Shown in pieces: positions 11,308 through 22,020 of a stretch of 64,000 bases of DNA. Below the pieces are notes generated by a model that worked only from the letters and a program-made list of their open reading frames with translations, made no database searches and was not told where the DNA came from. The stretch is from Buxus sempervirens (Eukaryota > Streptophyta > Magnoliopsida > Buxales > Buxaceae), in NCBI GenBank assembly GCA_947561395.2, contig OX387193.1:13702001-13766000 (forward strand), given 5' to 3'. Every line of letters starts with the position of its first letter. The first letter of the stretch is position 1. The position numbers and the translations under genes are program-made.

Positions 11308-11577
11308 AAAACCGCATACTCAGTGCGGTTTCTACAGAACCGCCACTCAAAGTGCGGTTCAATACAAATTCGACTAAACCGCATATACAGAACGGTTCAA
11401 TTCAGTTATGCTATAATTGAGTGCTGGACACGCGGCTTAACGGCCGAAGCTTCTCGAAGCCACGTGGCCGCCAGCGCAACAAGCAAGGACCTGAACCGTG
11501 CTGTCTGTGCGGTTGCAACCGCACATACAGAGCGGTTGAAACCGAAATTATAAAAACCGCATACACAGTGCGGTTGG
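11308..11577. repeat. Palindrome array, half-site AACCGCAT (element 1 LTR U3)
   Basis: About six imperfect inverted repeats of 20-25 bp lie here, for example AAACCGCATACACAGTGCGG and AACCGCACATACAGAGCGGT. They sit 200-470 bp upstream of the TATA box. Arms pair as AACCGC/GCGGTT with 6-10 bp between. Confidence 0.85.
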
Positions 11578-11716
11578 CACCGATTTTGCATGTTTTTGAA
11601 AGTTTGACACATGTCAAGGCTCAAATAAGACCTTTGGAGCCTTTCTTAGTTAATCTCCTATATTGGGGTGCAATTTGGGGTGTCTACAAGAACAGGGGCA
11701 GTTTTCGAACTCCCAC

Positions 11717-13195
11717 TGTAAGCACCTCATTTTTGCGCTCCCATAAAAACCAAAAATACAAACCCTTGACAGAAAGTCAAACCCTAAGGGGTGAAAAGTT
11801 GATTTTTTTGATCAAGTGAAAATTGACCATCTCGCTTTATGTCGTTGGATAGAGAATCTCGACACGGTTCCAATGCAACTAAGTTTGCAGGAATCGGGGT
11901 CCGGATGAAGGTTCTGTGGACGGTCAAACCTGAGCAGAGCCAAAAGTTGACTTTTTGATAAAATCCGATCCAGGGGCTTGGCTTTATATCATTGGATAGA
12001 GAATCTCGACACGATTCCAACGAAACTGAGTTTGCAGGAATCGGGGTCCGGATGAAGGTTCTGCGGGCGGTCAAACCTGAGCAGAGCCAAAAGTTGACTT
12101 TCTGCTAAAATCCGATCCAGAGGCCTACCCCTAGGTCATTGGATAGAGAATCTCGACACGATTCCAATTCAACTGAGTTTGCAGGAATCGGGGTCCAGAT
12201 GAAGGTTCTGAGGACGGTCAAACCTGAGCAGAGCCAAAAGTTGACTTTCTGCTAAAATCCGATCCAGGGGCCTGGCTTTATATCATTGGATAGAGAATCT
12301 TGACGCGGTTCCAACGCAACTGAGTTTGCAGGAATCGGGGTCCGGATGAAGAAAATATGAGCTGACAAAATTCTCGAGCAGCAAAACCGGCAATCTGCGC
12401 ACGTGGCAAAAAGCTGCACACGTGGCGAGTTACGCAGGAAAATATCTCAGGGATCAAATCCGTAAATATCCAAATATACGAAATATCCCAGGGACTAAAT
12501 CTGTAAAAATCCAAGAATATCGGATTGAATTGAAAATTACCAGGGATTAAATCTTAATTTCCCGATTTTTTAGACAAACGAGCGGCCGCATTTAATGATT
12601 TTTCATCATGCGGTCGCTCGAGCGGACGTGGCAAGCAAGTGGGCGCCCCTTTCTTTTTCCCTTATATAAGCCGCGCGACTTTTCGCGCAGAGGGTGGGAA
12701 GATTTCGAAAAAAAGCTAAGGGTTCGGACATTTTTTTTGGGGTTGGGATTTTTGAAGGTGCCGTGCCCAAGTTTCTTCCCCACCCGAACCCTCCTTGTCT
12801 CAGTGGCTTCGGCTTCCCCAAGCCCCCACCTTGATCCAACACCCCCCTATTCTTGCTTCTTCTTCATCCCCACGCAAACAAACGGAGGCCGGCTGCTGTT
12901 GGAGGTGCAAGAGAGGTGAGCTTTAGGGATCGTGCTACCTCAAGGAGAAGCCGCCGCCTTGCACAAGAGTGTAGGAACATCAGGTACTACTCCTCACTCG
13001 CTTACATAAATAAAAATGGGAGTCATATAAGCATGTTATCACTATTGTTTTTTGTTCCTTTCATTGTCATGCATTTTTCCTTTTGCTCCTCCATTTTGGG
13101 TGACATGGAGGTCTCCCAGGGTAAGGGAGACCCATGAATGACCCCTTTAAGAAGATAAGGGCTTATTGCTCCATCGAATGCTCACGAGGTACCTG
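11717..13195 (+). mobile_element. LTR of a second family (family F), 5' portion
   Basis: It begins TGTAAGCACCTCATTTTTGC, resembling the LTR start at 55534 (TGTAGACACCTAATTTTTGC). It carries four near-copies of an approximately 140-bp block with the phrase GAATCTCGACACG (about 11840-12310), one long hairpin (about 12580-12625, GCGGCCGCATTT / CATGCGGTCGC), and a TATA-like TTATATAAG at 12662-12670 followed by a GC-rich, transcript-leader-like stretch. It is cut at 13195 by a solo LTR and resumes at 15959. Its 3' end is not certain. Confidence 0.65.
11840..12345 (+). repeat. Tandem block repeat, about 140 bp x 4, in family F LTR
   Basis: The phrases ATTGGATAGAGAATCTCGAC, GTTTGCAGGAATCGGGGTCC and AAAAGTTGACTTTCTGCTAA recur in the same order about every 140 bp. 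The related LTR at 55534 has degenerate copies with the same wording (GACACGATTCCAAC), so the duplication is typical of this LTR family. Confidence 0.85.
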
Positions 13196-15240
13196 TGTGA
13201 GACATGGGAAAAAATCACCGGAGTGATCGTCCCTCCGTCAACACACGGGCTCAATGCAAAAATTGGGAGAGTCGCCACCATTCATGATTTTGGGGTGAGA
13301 ATGGACACCAAAGAGTTCAAAAGTAGGCAAAAATAGCCAAAAGACAAATTCTAGGGTAAAAATAACCCTACTTAAAAATCACATCCAGAGATGGGTAAGG
13401 GGATTAGATTATGAACGGGGGAAGGTGTTAGGCACCCCCATTCATCCACACGAAGTGGTTGCCAAGTGTATGTTCATGCTAAAAAGAAAATAAGAAGCTT
13501 GCTAAAAATCATGAAAAGCCTTGAAAAAGGAACAAGTGTATGATATATTCACATGAAGATCTAAATGGATTTTAGATCCTCTCTTATGTCAATATCATTT
13601 CTGGAATATCTCAAGAGATGGAAATCAAAGCACAAATTGCTCAAAACCAAGTTAAATCAAATTCGGAAAATTTGGTAAAAAGTATACCATTTGCCTTGAA
13701 ATCATTCAAATCTAATTCTAAATTGACCCAAACCAAATCCATTTGAAAGATTAGGGTAAACAAGAGTCTCATGCAAAATTTCACTTCATTCCGATGAAAA
13801 ATCTAGGAGTTATGCTCCTTTGAAGTTGCTGTTGGGGATTTTTAAAAGTGGTAAGTGGGCAACTTTGGAAAATTGTCTAGAAAAATCCACTGCATAAAAG
13901 TCCACGAAATTTGGTGTGATTGAAGTTTGTATGGCCATCTTTCCATAGAAACTAGCCTCATACAAAAATCCCTTCGGATGTGCCTTGGGTGGTCTCCCGA
14001 ACAGGCCCCGAAGATCACAGATTTACTCAGAAAAATGCAAATGAGCAGTTCTGAGTAAATCGGCTACCAATAATTCAAATGGAATTCAAAAATTATGAAA
14101 CCAACTGGATTTGAAAATAGACTCATAAAGGAGTACTCAGAAATAAAAATCACTCGAATCGGACTTAAATCGAACACATGGCGGTCCGTCGAAGTGACAA
14201 GTTCTGTACTTGGACCTGAACTGTCCACTTAACTTCGACAGAGAAGTGTCAAAAATCGGCTAGATAGAAATTCATGAAATTTGGTGGACATAAACTAGAC
14301 AGCCTCACCTTTCCCATGGTTCTGGAATCGCCCCAAAATTCATCCGGACGATGAAGTTACGGACGTCCGAAGTAAGGGTACAGGTGCTGTCAAGCTAAGC
14401 CACTTTTGAAGAAAATCAAATCCGAAAATTGACAAAAAGTGTGTGATTCGTGTGAGATGAATCCAAAACCTTTGAAAAGCATTTTAAAACACTCCAGAAT
14501 TTGATTGAGGTCATTTATTTGAGTTTTATCACAATAAATGCAATAAACCCCAAATATGAGCCTATCCCGCCAAAATAGTGATATGTGTGCAAAAGTGAAA
14601 AAAACCAAGCAAGATCCATACACATGCATATAGATTCAACAAAATAGGTTCTAGCATAGCCTAGGGTTCCGTTCCATTATCGTTTCCCTCTGTTCTCTTT
14701 AAGATAATCAAGGGTACTTTGAATATGGAACGGTTTACAATCAATCAAAAAGGCCTTATGCTACATGGGTTCTAGCACTAGGGTCAATCCCCAGTCTCGT
14801 TTCTCCTAGATCCGCCTTCACGTTTTACGGCTAGGGGAGTCTTGAGATACTTTGAGCCGGGGAAGGATTTCCACACATACAAACAAGGCTTTACACTACA
14901 GAAAGGTAGAAGAAGAGATCTAGATCTAGGAATGTAAAGACAGAAAATAAAAATAAAAGTTGAGGCTTACCTGAGTGCTGGAGGCGATTCCACAGCGGTT
15001 TTCTTCTTCTCTTGGAGTTCTTCTTTGCGAGAATTCAAAACAAGAGTTGTGTGTCATTTGCTCAAGGAGGAGGCTCCTATTTATAGGCAAAGGTTAAGGT
15101 TGTTGGTAGACACAACTTAATGTCTAGAACCCATCAACCTTAACCCTAGGACTGTTTCCGAGATTTCCCCTCATTTAATGAGGGACATGATGGTAAAAAG
15201 TGATTTCTCTTGGAAAACCCTAATTTTGAGCAAAACTTGC

Positions 15241-15383
15241 GTATCCGGTATATCAGGCCGGATACACAAGGTCCTTAAGGTATCCGGTATACAATACCGG
15301 ATACACTAAGCACTGCTTGTATCCGGTATGTTCCACCGGATACAAAGAAAGGTACTTGTATCCGGCCTGAGTTGCCGGATACA
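15241..15383. repeat. Palindrome array, half-site GTATCCGG (solo LTR 13196-15953)
   Basis: Four units of about 25 bp have arms GTATCCGG and CCGGATAC and 8-9 bp between them. They lie 155-300 bp upstream of the TATA box of this LTR. Confidence 0.9.
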
Positions 15384-15414
15384 AGGAAAAAAGCCTTTTT
15401 TCCAAATTTTAACA

Positions 15415-15505
15415 CAGGCAACACTTATTTACATGTAATATCGTTTAAGTAAATGTCCTCGTATTTTTTAATCTCCATTTACTTAAGATATTACATGTAA
15501 ATAAG
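15415..15505. repeat. Inverted repeat around TTACATGTAATATC
   Basis: Two arms of about 30 bp (CTTATTTACATGTAATATC and its reverse complement) flank a short spacer near the U3 end. The same structure is present in the LTRs at 21840-21930 and 55252-55335, so it is a fixed feature of this U3 type, absent from the LTRs of element 2. Confidence 0.88.
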
Positions 15506-15958
15506 CAAACACCCCCCCATTTGAATCCATTAAAAATAGTTCCAGACCCAAATTCCAAGTGAATAAAAAGTCAACTTTCCAGTTCTAGGCAAAATTCCGA
15601 TTTTTCAGGTCTGGGAAAAAGGTTCAATATGTTAAAACCAAGGTATTCGCCAAGATTTAAAATCTCAAAAAATTCTTTTATGCAATAACATGGCTAAAAA
15701 CCTGATTACCGGGAAAAATTATCTTGAAATCTGGCTTTAAAAAATATTTCATTTTCTGGGGTCAAAAGTCAACAAAATTCAACCGGAAAAAGTTTGACTT
15801 TGCACAAAAGATTGAATTCGGGCCTTTTCCTTTACAGCTTTGGATTCAAATGGGTTAAGTATCTCAAACCCAATGCAAAGAATTGAAAATTCTAATAAAA
15901 TATTTCTCTCCTTCAAGATTTATCAAAAATCGTGCAATTTTGGGGTGTCTACAACCTG

Positions 15959-18180
15959 GCACTCCCACGGAGAATCGGCCGCTCATTCACCTCATCCAAT
16001 GTATCCCTGTAAACCCCTTCCTCATTCCCTTCTTCGGGTGATTAGTGTGAAGTGATCAGTGTACACACTCGGAAGTCCAGTCGTGCGGATGAAAATGCAT
16101 GTATGTGATGTCTATATGTTTTTTTATTTTATTTTATGTTGCTGGACCTACTAACATGCTCCCCTACCCCTGGCACCTGCTATATGCTCCTTGTGTCACT
16201 ATAAGCATGCCCCCAGCACCCCATAACCAGATGTCCATAGCAGTCATGTTTGATAACAGTCGGGTTGGTATGTTTCGTAAAGGGATCTTGTGTAGTAAAG
16301 TAGCTTAGGTTAATTTCAATGCAAGTTTAAGTGCCTTCTGGGGAGTGGTCGGAGTCCGGGGAAGTGTTCTGGGCATATTATTTGTGATGTATTTTGATTG
16401 CATGGTGGTATTGTGAGTTTTCTGTTTTTTTTGGAATATCATGAGTCCCAGCCTGAAAGTGATTTACAACTTGAGATAAAATGTGTTTAGATTAAATCCA
16501 AAACTAGTTGGGAAGTGTCCTGGGCATATTAGGAGAATAGTGGAACAATTACAGGCCAAAAAAAATCGGCCAGAGATGGATATCTCGAAGAAACAGAGAG
16601 TTAAAAATCGCAGTGAGCAGCCGCCCACTTGGCGCTCACTTGCGCTTACTTAGGAAGTAGGCGCCCCTTTTATTTCATTGCCCACTGAGCTGGCGCCTAC
16701 TTGGCGCTCAGCTCGCGCTCACTTAAAACCATGTGTAATTCTGGTGCCCATCTCGCGCTCAGCTCGCGCTCATTTCCCGCCTAGCTCGCGCTCACTTAGT
16801 ATCGAGTGAGCGCTAGGTCCGAATTTTGCCTGGTTCTTAGCCGCCTACTGGCGCTCACCTGGCGCTCACTTCAGAAAGTGAGCGCATACCCCTAAAACAT
16901 GCCAAATTGCTAGATTTTTGAAAATTTCCGAAAATACCCTCTACTGTACCGCGGGGGCTTCGCCCCCCACACCCCCCACCCCCTTTGTTCGCTGCACATC
17001 CAACTAATTCCTTGGTGCGGGGAGGTACCCCACCTCGTGGGCTCCGCTTCGCTCCGCCCACAGGGGCCCCGGGTACCTCCCCTTGGACCCAGCATAATGA
17101 GCTAGTCTCTCCTTGATAAATGTTGATTTTAATATGTCCCTGTGACTTATATGCTGTAACTTTTGCTAGATATGGGTGGCATTTCCGAACCGAACCGGAT
17201 GAACCAACAGGGTTGCCGGGTCACCCGGAAACCCGACATGGAACTTAGACCCCCAGTCCAACTTGATTTCCAGTGGGCCTTCCAACGGGGCCCACCCGGC
17301 CCAATAAACATGTATGCATGCAACTTAATCAAGATAAGAAAAACTAACCGATTAAACCGGGCGGGCCAAACCTACGGCGGTCCACCCGAACCGGATTTGT
17401 GAGATTGATGCATGAAATGTATGGTTTGGCCGAGACCACGGGCAGGGCCTATCGGGCCCACTAAGCCCATGAACCCAACCAACTTAGGGTTTTTAGAACC
17501 CTAATTCAGGAAGTCTTGGGCTTTCAAGCCCAAGCCTAGGTAAAGGGCCCCAAGCCCAATACCTGACCCATTTTGGTATAATTAATCAAGATAACCAAAA
17601 TCACTTGGCAAACAACTGTAGGGCCCACTCAAGGGCCCACAAAGCAATCCCGGCCCACTTTTGGCATGAAATCCACTTAACTAATCCAACTTGAACTCCA
17701 AAAATAAAATCAATTCAAATTGAACCAAAGTCCAAAGGGCCACACTTGGCCCACCAAGGGATACCATGGACCTTCCAACGGGGCCCACCTCACCAGGCCC
17801 AGATCATCTTAATTAAAAAGATAAAATCAAATAAAGGGACCCACACCACTTTGGCGGTCCCGCCAGAATTAATCAAAATGGCATGCTGGAATAGGAATCG
17901 GATGAGTGAGAGACCAAAGTTGACTCAAACCAAGGAAACTTATGGGACCCGTCATTTGACGGGGTGAACTGGGGTGTCTACGGACTTCCCCAGACCGCAA
18001 CCGAGAACCTACCTAGAATCTCAAGCCGCAGACTAAGCCTTAGTAGAAGAACTTAGGCACCCAGGTTTCTGCCTGCACCCCATCAGGCAGTGGCGACTCC
18101 AAACAAACCCCGAGGCACGCATCGTTTTGCGTGCGCCTCGTCGTGCGACCGAAATCGGGTGTGCACACCCACGTTCTCTG
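15959..18180. other. LTR-like sequence of uncertain assignment, probably continuation of family F or an adjoining element
   Basis: No coding frame is credible. The stretch holds a GCGCTCAC motif cluster (16615-16880), a very GC-rich segment (16940-17095), a segment rich in GGGCCCA and CCAAGCCC (17400-17800), and an end block (17980-18175) with TGGGGTGTCTACGG, AGTGGCGACTCC and a strong hairpin (about 18109-18138, GAGGCACGCA / TGCGTGCGCCTC). The order resembles the U5 side of the other LTRs, but I cannot fix the borders. Confidence 0.4.
16615..16880. repeat. GCGCTCAC motif cluster
   Basis: About ten copies of GCGCTCAC or its complement GTGAGCGC, some in opposing orientation, lie within 265 bp. 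It looks like another version of the family-specific short inverted motif clusters found in the other LTRs, here with a different half-site. Confidence 0.75.
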
Positions 18181-19476
18181 AAAAGAAACCTGCATAAGAA
18201 GAATGCACATTTCCTGAGGATCCTAAGGAGCCTTGTTCTCAGGAAGTGATTTTAATAAAGGCTCTTCAAAAAAAAGATTTTCCCCTTTAACATTTTTCTA
18301 AAAAAAAAAAGTTTTCTACAAGGTCCTTTTTACTTATGAGTTATATTTCCCATTGAATTTCATTAATTTGAATATGACTTTGACATTGGACTCAATTTTG
18401 AGATCAAAATCGAAGAAAAAGACATTTTATAAGAAAATTCAAATCCTTTTAAGTGTCATGAGAAGAATATTCTGTAAAATTATGAAGTGACCAATTTTAT
18501 GGCCTTTGGAACCAAAGATGACCCACAGTCTTCAACAAAAGAGATAGAAGAAGATTTGAAGTTCCTTCATTAGAATACAGAAAGGATCACACCACTTGCT
18601 GATTCGTTCAAAGGGAGGTCGATAATATTGTTTGAAGAAATTTTGGGGCTTTACACTTGAAAATATGGGAGAATATGACCTTTTCGTTGGAAATAGAATT
18701 GGGCATCATTTGATGGAAAGAATCCAAATTCATAAGATTGATCAAAAGGTGAAGAACTTGTTCATAACAGAAGTTCTATTTAAAGAGGCTTTCATTTTGA
18801 CAGAAGGTGATTAAGAAGAAAAAAAAAGAAGAAAAGAAAAAATCCTGAGCCAGTCATGTAGTGCAACTCTACCAAGTCTAAAATTCAAATTTTTCTTAAA
18901 ATGATAAGAGGCCTTTCTTTCTTATATCCCCAAAAATTTTGAAATCCCTAGTTAGACCCTTTGAGCTTGATACATTTTTCCAAGTAACCTAAACTGAGAA
19001 TTGTAACCCCACACTGGGGCAAATTTATTAAGGTATAAAAAAAAGGAATGAAGAGACAATTATTGAAGTTCAAAAGGGATTTTGAATATGTTTTCAGAAA
19101 ATGGGGCAAAGAAATGAAAAAAAAAAAAGAAGAAAAAAAAGATAATCAAATGCTATTTGGAGAATATCTTCAAAATTGTGAAGAAAAAAATGGAAAAAAG
19201 AAGTTCAATACTGGAGAATAAGTTTCAAATGAAGAAATCAAATTGAGGGAAGAACTTCATTACTGGGGGCAATTTTGTATTCATTTCAAGGGAAGAAATG
19301 CCTTAAAAATTACAATTTCAGTTAACCCATTTGATCATAGGGTATTTGAGCCTTTTATTCCTTTTCTTTCTAAACTAACACCAGGCCTTCGTTTCGTCCT
19401 ATTCATAAGTCCTCTTTGATTAAGAAATTTTGAATTAAGGCAGTTTTGACTACATGGTTGCTAGTGATGAAGGATA

Positions 19477-19508
<32 letters not shown>

Positions 19509-21388
19509 AAAAAAAAGAAGAAAAAGGAAAAAATGGAGAAAATGTAGTGAAAACCCGGAAGGGCGCTACATGGCAAATAATCAGCTATCTACAAGAAGGA
19601 AATCGTCAGAGAGGAAAGTCCAGAATTGGCATAAATCCAGGTGAAGTCCTCATGTTGGTGGTTATTTTGAGATACAGTCACTCTTCAAGTGATTGAGGAA
19701 AATTCTCTTTTCAAGATTGAAGCAACATAATCAGAACTATGATACGAATCATCTATGAACAAGTTGATGGCCATCAAAATTGCCATTAGGAAATTATTGC
19801 TGAAGTAGAAGTCATAAATTCTCATATCATGGATACAATGGAGAAACAATTGCTCTTCAATTGGATAAAGGAAAATGTCTTTCTATACTGGGGTAAAATA
19901 GTCAGATTGAAAGAGTCGTCATATCTGGAGCATCAATTGACAAGCCGATGGTCATGGGAATGATTCTAAAGGTTCCGAAGGCTTATTTTGATCTTTCTTC
20001 ATTTTCTGAGATAATCTTCTCATTATTCAACTTGATTTTAATTCTTTTGGACTATATGCTAATAAGTGATTGGATCATTTTTTCAAAAAAATATAAAAAC
20101 ACAAAAAAGCAAAAAAATCTATTTTTGGCCTATGATGAGAATCTATATCTTTTCATAAAACATTGGTTTTGCAAGCATTAGAGAATTCTGAGGCCACTAG
20201 TATAAAACATATTTTCTTATGTTTGCATTTGCATTCTTCTATTAGGGTTTCTTTTTGGCAAAGATTAAAAAAAAAAGAAAGAGAAAAAAAAAGAAAAAAA
20301 GAAAAAAAGAAAAAAAAGAGTAAAAGGAAAAAAGAGGATCATCTCTACTGAGGGGCAAATACTTCTTCAAACAATCAAAACCGGGGCATGCTCAGTGTCT
20401 TTCCTTCTGGGTTTTCATTGGAATGAATTCCAACATCTGGAAGAAGCAATCAAGCTTTACTCTTCGAATTTGAACGAAAAAAAAGGCTTCGAAGCAATGA
20501 CATGTTTTCTTCGTTAAACAAGGGTTCCCAATTCTTCAATCATGAAGAAGGATTTTACTGGGGCAGCAAGAAGGCATGAAAGACAGATCATGGGTTGTAA
20601 AGGCATGAGGTTAGATCAACAGATCATGATCCATCAATCAAGATGAGGGCATTCACTTGGGCAATTAAAAAGCATGAAGACAGGTTATGGGCAGGAAGGG
20701 CACATACATCGTTATTGAGAGAGCAAGAAGATAAAGAAGCAAAAGCAAGTTGCAAAATATTCAAGCACAGGTTCGGGCATTAAATGGCACCCAGGTATAT
20801 CAAATAAGAAAATCAATCAGGAAAATTCAAAAAGTGAAAAACATCAAAATCAATTGAGTTTGTAGTGGTCAATTTTAAATCCACATTCTTTTCAAAATTT
20901 GCTTGTCTCATATTTCTTTTAATAGCCACGAGAGCTCCAAGAAATCTAAGATAAGAAAGAGACGCCACCCCATCAGACTTCAAGCAGGGGTTTCATTGGC
21001 TATCTTCGAATCCATGTTTTTATCATTTCTTTGTTTGACCAAAGTAAGTTCAATTAATGAGATGTTTTTCAAATGTGTAATTTTGAGTTGTGTCTGTTCT
21101 TTACTGTTTATTGTGCTACAACGGCAGGTCACCCAGAAAAATTGTCTTTTTCATCATTTTCTCTACACTTTTCAGGAGATTAATGTTTATATTAATTGTA
21201 AGTTGCAAGGATTGCCACCTTACCCACTTTTGTTTAAAAATTTTGTCTCAAATCTCACTTCATAGCCACGAGTGCTCAGTGAGACTAGAGAGGAGGATTT
21301 GCCCCTTAAGGTTAGGGACTTTTCAGCAAATCTTCCACACAAATTCTTTTTCCAAAATCATCCATTTAATCCTTGCAAATTTCAATTA
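18181..21388 (+). mobile_element. 3' internal region of an older Tat-type element (element C)
   Basis: This AT-rich stretch has long A tracts (19470-19540, 20265-20335) and no convincing coding frame. It contains repeated ACTGGGG(C)A phrases (about 19013, 19262, 19888, 20352, 20556), similar in wording to the polypurine tract at 42926-42941. A partial duplication around ATAGCCACGAG occurs at about 20923 and 21263. The sequence continues at 42859 once the inserted solo LTR is removed, which leads to the polypurine tract and 3' LTR of element C. Gag, pol and the 5' LTR of this element are not seen. Confidence 0.6.
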
Positions 21389-22020
21389 GTTAGTGTAGAC
21401 ACCCCAAAATTGCACGATTTTTGATACTTCTTGAAGGAGAGAAATATTTTATTGGAATTTTCAGTTCTTTGCATTGGGTTTGAGATACTTAACCCATTTG
21501 AATCCAAAACGGAAAAGGAAAAGGCCCGAATTCAATCTTTTGTGCAAAGTCAAACTTTTTCTGGTTGAATTTTGTTGACTTTTGACCCCAGAAAATGAAA
21601 TATTTTTTAAAGCCAGATTTCAAGATAATTTTTCCCGGTAATCAGGTTTTTAGCCATGTTATTGCATAAAAGAATTTTTTGAGATTTTAAATCTTGGCGA
21701 ATACCTTGGTTTTAACATATTGAACCTTTTTTCCAGACCTGAAAAATCGGAATTTTTCCTAGAACTGGAAAGTTGACTTTTTATTCATTTGGAATTTAGG
21801 TCTGGAACTATTTTTAATGGATTCAAATGGGGGGGGGGGGGTGTTTGCTTATTTACATGTAATATCTTAAGTAAATGGAGATTAAAAAATACGAGGACAT
21901 TTACTTAAACGATATTACATGTAAATAAGTATTGCCTGTGTTAAAATTCGGAAAAAAGGCTTTTTTCCTTGTATCCGGCAACTCAGGCCGGATACAAGTA
22001 TTTTCCTTTGTATCCGGTGG

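Larger units (their letters stand above)
1..11688 (-). mobile_element. Element 1: Tat/Ogre-type Ty3/Gypsy LTR retrotransposon, 3' part off the window
   Basis: Read on the - strand the order is LTR (9279-11688), primer binding site, about 3.6 kb of 5' UTR, gag-pro, and pol running off the left edge within the second RNase H. The 3' LTR is outside the window, so a TSD cannot be confirmed; the right flank is AGAAC at 11689-11693. The tRNA-Arg primer site, the long LTR and a protein layout shared with the complete element 2 place it in the Tat/Ogre group. It is a different family from element 2: coding regions are clearly homologous, but LTR U3 and UTR repeats differ. Confidence 0.93.
9279..11688 (-). 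mobile_element. Element 1 5' LTR (2410 bp)
   Basis: In + coordinates it begins TGTGAGACATGG and ends GGGGTGTCTACA, so on the - strand it runs TGTAGACACCCC to CATGTCTCACA. A TATAAATA box lies at 11108-11101. Upstream of it is a cluster of AACCGCAT/GCGGTT palindromes (11308-11577). Downstream come the motif TAGCCGTAAAACGTGAAG (about 10846-10863), the GGTGTTAGGCACCCCC block (about 9478-9493) and an internal PBS-like TGGCGACTCT (9355-9346). Confidence 0.92.
13196..15953 (-). mobile_element. Solo LTR of Tat-type element (2758 bp), TSD ACCTG
   Basis: In + coordinates it runs TGTGAGACATGG to GGGTGTCTACA and is flanked by ACCTG on both sides (13191-13195 and 15954-15958). No internal region is attached, so it is a solo LTR left by unequal recombination. 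Most of it closely matches the element 2 LTR, but the U3 end (about 15410-15953) differs and includes a 30-bp-arm inverted repeat around TTACATGTAATATC and TAAGTAAAT. TATAAATA is at 15085-15078; the conserved TAGCCGTAAAACGTGAAG is at about 14821-14838. Confidence 0.95.

Noticed and set aside
18091-18110. TGGCGACTCC as a primer binding site of a + strand element
   Set aside because: Only 10 bases fit tRNA-Arg and the same 10-mer occurs inside the U5 of most LTRs here, so it is more likely the internal motif.
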